Shown piece after piece: positions 1 through 10,545 of a stretch of 64,000 nucleotides of DNA (positions are counted from its first letter, which is position 1; each line of letters begins with the position of its first letter). Location: positions 2,288,817 through 2,352,816 of the forward strand of contig CAXIPT010000006.1 of assembly GCA_964030475.1 (NCBI GenBank). Direction: 5' to 3'. The translations under genes were made by a program, and so were the position numbers. Source of the DNA: Tethya wilhelma. Its lineage: Eukaryota; Porifera; Demospongiae; Tethyida; Tethyidae. The notes under the pieces were generated by a model. That model saw only the letters and a list, made by a program, of their open reading frames with translations. It did not search any database and was not told the origin of the DNA.

Positions 1-533
1 GGCCACCACTAAGTTGTGGCCACCCACGATATATTGGACAGTTATCCTGAATGAATCTCCATATATAGTGATATAAAAACACCCCCTAAGTTACGACCAC
101 CTTGTGACTCCACATGATGGCCACTTTACTGTTATCCAATGGTAACTATTCGATACAAATGACCTCGCATTAAGGACACTTAGCCACGTCCATGCAGTCT
201 ACGTACAATTGCAAATTATTATTATCCAATCTACAACAGTCTATATCATAATACAGCAGTGTCTGGAGTTTTTCTACATATAATTTTGAGCTAAAGAACT
301 TGAAAAAGTGCATGATAAAACTATCATAAGTGCATGAAATTAATTCAATGTCATGAGGATATTTGAAAGTGTAGAATATTGTATTTATGCTAGGTACATG
401 ACATTGTGTTTTGGACCATTAAATTTTTTGAACAAAACCCCTCAGTTAAGGATCCCCCGACCCCCCGGGCCCCTTTAAAGGAATAAAATCTCATTCCCAA
501 TGGTATCTGTTATATAAGGGTTCCACTGTATAC
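1..533. other. No gene seen; probably intron of gene A
   Basis: No receptor exon, RNA gene or recognisable repeat is visible here. Gene A reads leftwards and its Ig2 exon ends at a splice donor at 534, so this stretch is most likely intron leading to FN3 exons beyond the left edge. A run of C residues near 455-472 is the only compositional oddity. Confidence 0.5.
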
Positions 534-2107
534 CTAGCACTGTGAAGCTTGCGGTAACAGGTGCTGTTGTCCTATCATTAGTCACACTGACTCCATACAC
601 TCCTGAGAGTCTTCCTCTCACTGTCAAAATGTTGTCATAGTTTCCATCTCTGTATAACCTAGTATCCAAGCTGTCAGGCCTCACAATTTGTGATGATGTG
701 TAGAGATCACTGTCTCCAAGAGATGAGATGTCAACTCCATCTCTTGTCCAAGTGACAACTGTAGCTGGTCCTCCAGTTGTTCTGAAAGTGAGGGTGAAAC
801 TGTGACTCTCAGTCTGAAATGCTAAGACTTCATTGAACTCAATTCTAGGTGAAGAAGCAGTAGACAGTAAACCTACAGAGTAATTGTAATTGTTATGAAA
901 CAGCAACAAGGGGTGCAAAGGGGGAGGGGGATAATACAAATGACACACAAAATATAGCACTCAACAATATGACGCAAGAGAGCACTGAAACAACAGAAAT
1001 AACAAAATTAAAATTACAATGTTAAGTCCCTAAATTGTAACAATTGACTTTCACAAGAACCAGAAATCTTGACATCAGCTTTAGCCGTAAAATAAAAGTA
1101 CAAGTAGTTAGAAGCAGGCTTGGAGACAAAATAGGTGTTCACAATAACCTCAGAGGTAACAGCACCCTTAAACAAAATCTTCACTTATGTGTCCTTGGCT
1201 TGATTAACTGTAACCATTGCTTTTTCATACAATCTTTGACAATTCAGCTGAGTCAATGTATATACCGTATAACGGGAAATTTTCGTGGGGTAAAATTTTT
1301 TGCAAATTTCGCGGTTTGGCAGCTTTCCACGAAGTTTTTCCCCCACAAAATTTGTAAGGTACAAGGTCGTCATGTAATGTTGAGACGCAATCCACGAAAA
1401 TTTCCCACGCGAATTTCTTCAAGACGAAAACGCAAAAATTTCCCCCTATGAAAAATTCCTGCTATTCGGTATACACTGCCAAAATCATCCTTTATAGATT
1501 AAGATTGCAGGTATTAACAACTTACCCAAATTATTATTCCTAGCTCTAGAATAGATTCCTATGTACTTGGTTTGGTTCATTTCATTAGAGTCTGGAATCT
1601 CACATCTCCAGATTCCATTGAGTGCATCATTATTATCAGCTGGTTTATTACGAAAGAGATAAACTGCTTGTCCATGTCGTGTGATTCCGGCTATATGATA
1701 AGGTTGATGAATTTGTCGAGTAACATAATTCATACTGTGAGCATATCTCCAACTTCCATCACCACTTGGATCCACACCTTGTGCAATACGCCACCCGACA
1801 CCATTCACGTCACCTGGTAGTTTATAGTTTGAGCAGCAGCCACTAGAGGCAGTGCTACACTTTAGTCCCACTGTTAGATTTATTCCATTGGGATCAATTC
1901 CAATATCTTCCAGAGTCACCAGTCCATGGTTAGGGATCACCCTGTCTCCTAGAATGATCCTAATACCATCATCTGCACAAATGAGAGAAACAATTGGTTT
2001 GGCCATACATGTGTGAAAGTATGCTGATTCTTACCTTGACTGTAGCTGTAGTTGAACACTTCAATAAGAAAGACTAGAACTAGAAACACATTCAATAAGC
2101 TCTTCAT
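534..2107 (-). CDS. Gene A: Ig-like receptor, 5' part (runs off left edge)
   Basis: Start of a minus-strand surface receptor. Exons inferred from GT/AG borders: signal peptide 2107-2035 (24 residues, hydrophobic, ending NYSYSQ), Ig1 1972-1526 (149 codons, with the family signature [10 protein letters not shown], a CC pair and WRCEIPDS), Ig2 872-534 (113 codons, [31 protein letters not shown]). The signal exon ends in phase 1 and both Ig exons are phase 1-1, so the frame is open throughout. The start ATG at 2107 is the first in frame with the hydrophobic leader. FN3, membrane and tail exons are not present to the left and must lie outside the window. Ligand unknown. Ig assignment is by motif pattern, not by a domain search. 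Confidence 0.8.
1263..1472. mobile_element. MITE-like inverted-repeat element in gene A intron
   Basis: The ends, TACCGTATAACGGGAAATTT and the inverse of AAATTCCTGCTATTCGGTA, form imperfect terminal inverted repeats of about 28 bp, and the flanks read TA on both sides. The interior is rich in TTTCGTG/CACGAAA-type words and has no ORF. It lies between the Ig1 and Ig2 exons of gene A. A related element with ends of the same type lies at 48511-48684. Confidence 0.6.
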
Positions 2108-2214
2108 TGTATTTGTAGCTTGTAGTCAGAAGTGTATTTACAATGCTAGCTGTCAGAGCTATATGTAAAGTTTTCAATATTTGTAGCTACTGTAGGTGAA
2201 CATGAATAGTTTTT

Positions 2215-2224
2215 CCTTATATGG
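2215..2224. promoter_or_regulatory. CArG box (SRF-like) upstream of gene A
   Basis: CCTTATATGG matches CC(A/T)6GG exactly, about 108 bp upstream of the gene A start codon. Gene B has CCTTATAAGG at the matching place. The two promoters also share the following ATGAATCATGCTTT-type block. SRF binding is an inference from the motif. Confidence 0.4.
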
Positions 2225-2482
2225 AAAAACCAAATTTATCCATGATGATGAATCATGCTTTTATTTCGTGTACTACAGCATGCAAATGTAATCCATGTGA
2301 TTTGCATTGTGTCACGAGTCAGTGCATTGTGTACGTACTCATCTTTAGCTGCACCCTGTTTCAATTGAAGATTGCATTCTAATTGTAGTGAACTATATAT
2401 AATGTATACAATTAAGTATTACAATTATTTTTTGATGCTTGTCATTGACAGTATAACTGTATGGCCATTGCTCATCTAAATG

Positions 2483-5397
2483 TTAGTTTATCTTGGTGAT
2501 CTCATAAGCTGGACATGTCTCCATTTCTAGCTGACCAACTGAAGTAGTTGGGACTATCTTGTCTGGTTCTTCATAAATGTCTCCTCCACTGCTTCCTTTG
2601 GTTTGCTTTGTTGTTCCACTTGTATCACTTTTCTCCTTATAAGATGATTTTATGCATGCATAGTAAATTGTTGTGTACGAATATCTTGTTGACAACTATT
2701 ATGTATATGAATTTTAATTTTTTAAAAATCAAGTAAACTGATTCACCTTTGAATAATTGAGCATCTTCATTTCGTTCATCTTGTAAGCCCTGTCAGAAAG
2801 TTATGATAATTGTGACGAGTGCACGAATGGACTCATGTTGTGTGTATATATCACACGAAAACACTATAAGTCTTACCCGATGACAATAATAACTCCACTA
2901 ACCACCAGAACTAAGAATTGGATGACAATCACTGCTATCAACCCAGCAATTGTCCCAGACTGTGACTTGCTTCCTACACCATTACCAGTTTCTGTAACAG
3001 CTGTGTACAGGAACACAGTCATGTATATGCACTGAAAGCACGTTTGCATCAGCTTATCATTAAATTGTCTCAGTTCCAAATTTTAGCTATACAATTTTAT
3101 GATGGTATAGTTCCTTAGGCATTTTATGTAAGCAGATCTTGGAATGCTAACACTCATACTGAATCTGTTTACCAATGATCATTCATCACAGTAAACTACA
3201 TACCATTGTTTTGGATGGTCACGTTAGCGAACACTCCCACACCAGCTTCATTGACAGCTGCTACTTTGAAGAGATACTCTTTCGTAGGATCAATTCCAGT
3301 GGCTGTGTAGCTCCCTCCTTCCTCTTGGTCTGTGATGTTCACTGTGACATTCATCTGGTTGGTCTCTCCATCTCCTCCCTGACCATAGCTGATGAAGTAA
3401 TGAGTGAGGAGTCCGTTTCTATGGATACACTCAACACTGTCCCAAGATATGGATATGGTGTTGCCACACATGGAATTAATGATACATAATATAGAAGCAT
3501 TTTGTGGCGGTCCAGATGAAACTGCAAAACATAAAATTTGTGTCATCTTTGATAACTCTAAAATGCAGGTTACTCATGCATGCACTGCTCACCTGTTGAG
3601 TTTGTTATAAAATTGAAATTTGTTGTATTCTCCAGAGAAACTCCATTTTTCCTGGCAATTACATTACAATAATAGTTGCTGTATGGTTTGAAGTGGAGAG
3701 TGGTCCTATAGGGTCCTTCTCCCTCAGCTCTCACTGTCACACTGCCTTCATCTTGAAATGAGCTACACTGTCCATCTCTTCCATTCAAGCGACGATAAGA
3801 CACGACATATTCTTCAACTGCCAGTCCTCCTTTTGGTTGGTCCCAGGTGACTTGGACTGATGTGATGTTAGCTAGTTCAACCACTGAAGAAATTACAGGA
3901 GCTAGGACACCTGTTATTGCAATAGTTAATAAACTTTATCATGAATAACTTTACACTCAGTAGCTGGAGGTGTATACTGCTCACCCAAATATGAAATATT
4001 CTGATATCCAGTTGATACTGGTGTTGGTAGTATATATGTAAACTGATTAACCATAGGCTGGGAATCAAGCTGTGCAGTAACAGAAAAGTTATAAGTTGCC
4101 CACAAGGTCAGATCTCTCAGAGTGAATTGAGTAGTAGTGACTTCAGATATTCTTTCTGTGACAGGATCATTACATTTCCCTGACCACACATCACACCTGG
4201 TGTACCTCACTTCATAAGTAAAATTGTAATTATTAAAGGAAGTGTTGACCAAAGCCCATGAAACAATGATAGTTGATAAGTCTTGAGAGTGTTCCACATT
4301 TAGAGACATGTTTGCATGAGAAAAATCTGAATTAGTTAATAATTAAACAAGAATAATATCATAAACGTATAAGGTTTTAATCTTACTGACAACATTTATT
4401 TATCTGCTTACCTATAAGACTGTAATATTTTTTCTGACAGGTTTTGTTGTCCTATCATTCCATACACTCCTGAGAGTCTTCCTCTCACTGTCAGGATGTT
4501 GTCATAGTTTCCATCTCTGTATGTCCCACCTTTTGAGCTGTCAGGCCTCACAGTCTGTGATGGTATGTAATTGCTATGGTCTCCAAGAGATGAGATGTCA
4601 ACTCCATCTCTTGTCCAAGTGACAACTGTAGCTGGTCCTCCAGTGGTTCTGAAGGTGAGGGTGAAACTCTGAGTGGCTGAGATTTCATTGACCTCAATTC
4701 CATGTGAAGAAATGGTTGTCAGTGAACCTGCAGAGTGTTTTTGTCTAAATACCCTTTGTAGTCTTGTTATGGTCACATTATCCAACTGACGTACAACAAC
4801 TACGTAGCTCACCATTACTGCTCATTGAATTAGAGTAAATTCCTATGTACTTTGTTCTCTCTGTTCCATTAGAGTCAGGAATCACACACCTCCAGATTCC
4901 ATTTAGCAGGTAGAGTCGATTGTTATCAGCTGCTCTATTTCGAAAGACGTATATTTCCTGTCCATGTCGTCTGATTCCAACTATATGCCTTTGTTCTTCG
5001 CTTATTTGATGAATTTGTTGAGTAACATAAAATGTAGTATGAGCATATCTCCAACTTCCAAGACCACTCGGGCTCACACCATGCCACTGATTTGAATCTT
5101 GGCCATTATTACTAAAGGAACTACAGCAGCCACTATATGTTGTGTTACACTTTAGTCCCACCATTAGATTCATTCCATCTGGATCAATTCCAATATCCTC
5201 AGTAGTCACCAGTCCATGGTTAGGGATCACCCTGTCTCCTAGACTGATCCTAATACCATCATCTTCATGAAAGAGAGAAACAATTTAAACCTTTGGCCAT
5301 GCATGTGTGACAAGTACTCGATCTGATTCTTACCTTGACTGTGGCTGTAGTTAAACAGAATGACTAGAGCTAGGAACTCATTCAATGAACTCATCAT
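2483..5397 (-). CDS. Gene B: Ig-Ig-FN3x3-TM receptor with IYEEP tail; Ig2 frameshifted
   Basis: Exons: signal peptide 5397-5334, Ig1 5262-4813, Ig2 4727-4412, FN3-A 4326-3985, FN3-B 3910-3593, FN3-C 3521-3204, TM about 2991-2877, short juxtamembrane 2789-2747, tail 2635-2483. The leader ends NYSHSQ. The TM exon holds about 23 hydrophobic residues (GLIAVIVIQFLVLVVSGVII). The tail carries DIYEEPDKIV and ends CPAYEITKIN, candidate phosphotyrosine docking sites. All ectodomain exons are multiples of three except Ig2 (316 bp). Ig2 lacks 13 bases found in every paralogue (between CCTATCATT and CCATACACTC on the plus strand, near 4459) and has two extra bases near the donor, so the frame shifts before the first FN3. 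This copy is therefore probably non-functional or makes a truncated secreted product, unless the lesion is an assembly error. Confidence 0.75.
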
Positions 5398-5491
5398 TGT
5401 ATATAATATATCTTGTGGTCAGAAGTGTATTACTATGTCAAGTGTTCAATATTTGTGGCTGCTGTAGGTAAACATGAATTTGATGTTTTTT

Positions 5492-5501
5492 CCTTATAAG
5501 G
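5492..5501. promoter_or_regulatory. CArG box (SRF-like) upstream of gene B
   Basis: CCTTATAAGG, a perfect palindromic CC(A/T)6GG, lies 95 bp upstream of the gene B start. It aligns with the gene A site and is followed by the same ATGAATCATGC block. Confidence 0.4.
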
Positions 5502-5594
5502 ATAAACCAAATTCATTCACGATTATGAATCATGCTTTAGTATTTTGTGTGCTACAACAAATGTAATTCATGTGAGCTGTGATGTGTCACGAGT

Positions 5595-5995
5595 CATATG
5601 TCTCCATTTCTAGCTGACCAACAAGAGTAGTTGGGATTATTTTGTCCGGTTCTTTATAAATGGCTCACCTTAAGCTTGAGTTTGGTTTCCACTATCGAGC
5701 CAAGGTAGCCCTCATAAAGTCATTGTAAATATAATCGTTAACAGTTCTGAATTTCGTTCAGCCCAGCTTAAACTCAGTGTTTGAAGTTCAACTGATGATA
5801 TTTCCTATTATTAGCCACACCGGGTACCTCTAGTTGTAAAAGTCATGCATATGCTCAGTTGAGACAAGAACATGCACTATATACATATGCACACTAATAT
5901 TGAGCTAGTCTCTCCTTAATTTTCCTCCCTGACCAAAACTGATGAGGTAATGAGCTATGAATCCATTTCTATGGATGCACTTAACACTTGGTGTC
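5595..5995 (-). pseudogene. Relics of a receptor tail exon and FN3-C exon
   Basis: 5595-5670 aligns with the 3' half of the class-I tail exon (plus-strand words CTCCATTTCTAGCTGACCAA and GGTTCTTTATAAATG), and about 5926-5995 aligns with the middle of an FN3-C exon (CTCCCTGACCA, ATCCATTTCTATGGATGCAC). Neither has complete exon borders. They look like remains of a deleted receptor between genes B and C. Confidence 0.6.
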
Positions 5996-6008
5996 ACAAA
6001 ACATATTA

Positions 6009-6014
6009 TTTATT
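6009..6014 (-). promoter_or_regulatory. Polyadenylation signal of gene C
   Basis: AATAAA on the minus strand, about 135 bp after the gene C stop codon. Consistent in place and orientation; not otherwise tested. Confidence 0.4.
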
Positions 6015-6148
6015 AGATATTATTGTAGTTATGTCCATCTCTACAGTTATTTGCAACTATTGAAAACATACACACAATGTCATTTAAATACTTTATACTT
6101 AATTGTCTATACATGTCTGAGTTCTAGCTGCTATTCTATAGTAATTTT

Positions 6149-8066
6149 CTACATTTGAAAGTTGGCATATGTGTCCAGTGAATCAAGATATGTTAACACC
6201 GCATTAAAGACCAACTGATATTGCTCCTGTATGGAAAACATTGCAAAGATACAAGTATACCGTGCACATATTTTATGATAATGGTAGTATTTAGTTCATC
6301 CTAACATAAGATTGTTTATAGTCTATTCTGATTAGTTACCACGTTGAGAACAGCTCCTGGTTTTTGCACCCTTAAAGCTTTGATGACTTGGAAGACATCC
6401 ACCACTCCTTCGGTCTTACATCTCTCTATGGTGGACATGATGGCACAGAACATGGCACTACGACCAACAGTGTCACTGAAAAGAATATATAGAGAAAGCT
6501 TTAGTATCTATAAAGCAGGAATGTTTTGCCAACAAAAACTTTCATAGCTTCCATTGATCTTATAGTCTATCGTAAAAGCTCAATTAATATCTGCAAAGTT
6601 GGCTCATCAAATTTTAAGGCTTTCCAACCTTATTATTCTAGTAAATTTAACTTCTAATAATTGGACCGGCGTGATTTACGAGTAACAATCAATTTTTTCC
6701 TTTATGCTATCCACTCACTGGCAGTGCACTAGTATGGGGTTGTTTCCAGTTCTTCTCTGAGCTATTGAGACATTCTCAATGACATCAGTGATGGACTTGA
6801 GGTTGGAACACTGTCCACTCACATCCCAGTTGGTGATGTGGAACTGAGTCACTTGCTGAGGAGGTTTCTGTATGTGTAGTTGAATGCCACAGTATCACGA
6901 TTCTCATGCCTTTGCTATGGGTGCTAGTACTGTATAGTGGTACCTTGTCTGCTTCAATGTTTAGCTTTCTTAGTGTGTACCCCGGGCATTCTTCCTGATC
7001 AATAAAGGCAACAGTGTACTCGCCATACCTTACCATACCACTCTCGGGCCAATATTGGACACTGGATTCCTGTCATGGCAAGACAAAACATGCAGGAGTG
7101 CATAAATATATTGGACACTGGATTCCTGTCATGGTAAGACAAAACATGCAAGAGTGCATATAAATATTGGACACTGGATTTCCCTACAGTAGCACACATA
7201 GGAATAGTATTGATAAAATGTCTGACAGTGTATAGTATATATTGTCGTACAAATCAATAGTTGAAACTTGTTCTTACGCTATTATTGGTTATCGCTAACT
7301 ATGGGAAAATATGACAACATAGGTACATGGATGTGATCAATGCTGGTTTAAAGCTTACTGAGAAGAACTCACCTCTCCATTTTCTACAAAGTCGGAGCAC
7401 ATGACGATGACCCCACACTTCCTGTCACTGACCACCTTCCAGAAGTTCCTCACAGTGGACTCCATTGGACCCTCGGCTATGATGTAAGCCCTCTTCTGCT
7501 TGTACCCCTGTATGTATGTGTGTGTACAATTATTATTACAATTACAAATATTATTGTATAGCAGGAAATTTTCACATTCTGAGTATAAATTTTGCCTTAA
7601 TTTTCTAATGCAATCTATCATTTGCTAGTAATAAACTCTCAGCAAGACATTCAAATTGGTATTTCATTGCAGATGAAAATTGCATGGTAAAGGTGGTTGC
7701 ATTAGTAGGTTTAAAACTGACTCACATTAATGTTACTTGCATTGATGTAATCAGGGAATTCCCCTTTCAGTATCACACGGCAATTCTCAGCTGCATGAAT
7801 TGAAAGCAAAGTCAAATTCTGTGATTTCAATAACAAAAGAATTACACAAAACAACTGGTTATAAATTAATGTGTTCTATTCTGAATCACAGAAGGTATAC
7901 ATGTTTACTTTAAGGAAAGTTATAACTCAAAATAGATCATTATCTATGACATTGTTTGTCTTAACTTACATGGAAGATGATCACTTCTTCTGTTCTTATC
8001 TGGATGACGTAATGCTGTCACACACTTGAAGCTGTCATTTGAGCTTACAGACACCTGTTCAAGCAC
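6149..8066 (-). other. Gene C PTP D2 domain exons (degenerate phosphatase)
   Basis: Seven exons encode a second PTP fold: [52 protein letters not shown]. The signature loop spans a splice junction and reads HCHDTVGR, keeping the Cys and Arg (CX5R) but not the usual SAGVG. The WPD loop is replaced by NWDVSGQ. Known receptor phosphatases often have a regulatory, weak D2; the sequence here fits that. Ends [20 protein letters not shown] then a short C terminus. Confidence 0.88.
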
Positions 8067-8390
8067 CTATGAATTTATAGCATCAAATAATTTAAGTTTG
8101 TGGTATAAGTAACAAAACCATCTTGCTACCTGCTAACAGCATAGCTAACAAGTAGTTTCAGCTATCAATTAATATGACTAATAATCTGTTGTCTATAAAG
8201 TGTGTAATAATGCACATTGACGTGCCTCAAATTGATCTTGAAGAGCTGACTTGTGTGTGTTACGATTTCTGGTTTCCATTTTCTTAAGGGTGTTGCGAAG
8301 ATCTCCAGCACTGATTTGAGTGTCTCCACACATCACATTCTCCAGTATGGCATCGTGGATAAATATAAACTGGTCCTGAAAGAATCAAAG

Positions 8391-8422
<32 letters not shown>

Positions 8423-10512
8423 CTAAAGTTTTCTGTTGGAAAATAGAAAATAGCACGTACACATAATGTTTATAAACAAATCATTGAATCGTGATGCACT
8501 ATTGACCAGGTGATGATGGTGCTGTGATATGGTATTTGTTTTTTTATTGGATATTTCAATTGTGAAATTAGCCTTTGAAACTGTAAATTCTCAATCAAGG
8601 TTAGTACGCAGCTGCATGGTGTACTTCAAGATGGTAGAGTTTAGAGCTTCAAAGCTGCTTTGTTTGTGACTTGATGGAATCAGTGTTTGGTTTATTGTAG
8701 ACACACTTTCTTTCAAAACTATCAGTGAAAGGAATTCTAAACAAACTCAGTATTGACCATGTGTGGCTAAAATGGATTTCTTTTTCCCTATAATGCAGTA
8801 TTGTGTACATTCACTCACTTGATATTTACTTTACTATATGCTTTAAGTGTGTTCAAGTTGTATAAAGCATAATGTGTTTATGTTATGCTCATCTGTGTTT
8901 TCTTTATTTGTGCATGATGATGTTTATCATGTAGGTAAGCGATTCTGTAATATTTCAGAAAGGAAATGTATTGTTTGTCTTGTTTGGGCATAATTCCTAT
9001 TGCAATATAAGACCTTGAGCTGTGGTTCTCTAAACATGCAAGTGCTAGCTAGAAAACTTTCAAACAAGTGTTTGAATGATAACATATTCTTCGTCTTGTT
9101 TGGAAGTTTTCCCCTTCCCACTACAACATATGATTGTTCTCACAACCAGTTTGTGTTTAGGTTTATTGTGTGTACCTGTGTTTGGACCATCTTCATTCGT
9201 TGGTGTCTCATCCTGTTCACAATGCCAGCAATGTCCACAATACTCTCTTTCTTGACTTGCTCCTGTACACTGTCTATTGCAATGAAGGTCCCAGTCCTTC
9301 CTACACCAGCACTGGATGAAGTTGTAGAGACATAAGTTTATCAATATAATGGTATAGCTTTGTAAGTTGTTTAGGAATTAAGTTAGATGACTTGGGAAAA
9401 AGAATCTAGCTGGGATTTGAAAACTACATATAGGTCCTTAAAATATTAGTCAAATGCTCCTATACCTGCAGTGAACTAGCATTGGTCCTCTCTTTGGTTT
9501 GTGCTGTGATTTGATTCTCCTGTGGAAGGCCAAGATGGAGGTGGCATATGTTGGAACACCATGATCAGGCCATACTGTGAAATGATACTGAGTCACTTTC
9601 AGTGGCTGGTCAGAGCTATCAGCAACCTTTATAGAAAATAAGAATTCATCTAACTTTAATACCAACTGTTGATCCCTTTCTTAAGTTTTAATTATTTTTC
9701 ACTTGAAATCCGTACCTTGACAAAGAAGCATCTCACTGTATAGTCTGCAAAGATCTGCTGATCAGTGATAGCTACATTAATCGGTCCATAATCCGTGGAG
9801 CCTGTGTCCGGCCAGTACTGGTGACATTTTACCTTCTTGCCTTCTTTGAGGTTGGTTACCATAACGATGGTGTGGACCTTCTCCTGGAGAACCAGCCTCC
9901 AAAAGTCAATCAAAGTATCACGAAGGGGCCCTATAATTAGATTACATAATTAATTTTGCCAACTTACAATCTTTATTTACCTTGGGTAGCAATGAACTTC
10001 TTGGGCAAAGAGTAGCCCTACATGTGTATATATATGTATGTACAGTGGATATAATGTAAAATTAAATTATGCATTCAATTGGTGGATGGTGGCTAAGTAA
10101 GTTGTGCCATTTTGGGATTCTTACTGTGCACATAATTTTATGATACTTACATCAATGTAGCAAGCATTGATGAACGCAGCTCCTCTAAATGTTTCAGTGG
10201 GTTTTAGAACAATGTGATTGTCATCATCTTTGGTGTGCATGTGTATGTTTGAACAGGTTAATGGATAAACTGTTTGATATTAGTCTGGTGAAAGAGAAAC
10301 GCTAATTTGCGATCATATTACTTATAGGTAAACTATCATGTTCATTTGCTGTTTTTCTTGTGGCACTTACAAACTGTCATGTTAGCAAAACGGTTCTTTT
10401 TTTTGTTCTCTGGACTCAAACCCACCAACGTGGTGTGGTTATCACCCTTGTCTAGTGCCTAAAAGGTGTGTGTGTGTGTGTGTGTGTGTGGGTGTGTGTG
10501 TGTGTGTGTGTC

Positions 10513-10545
<33 letters not shown>

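Noticed and set aside
2483..2635. Classical ITIM in class-I tails
   Set aside because: The residue two before Tyr is not Ile/Val/Leu/Ser and position +3 is Pro in IYEEP; only a pYEEI-like SH2 site is supported.
7051..7180. Possible CRISPR-like repeat array
   Set aside because: Repeats are directly tandem without unique spacers, lie in a eukaryotic intron, and number fewer than three.
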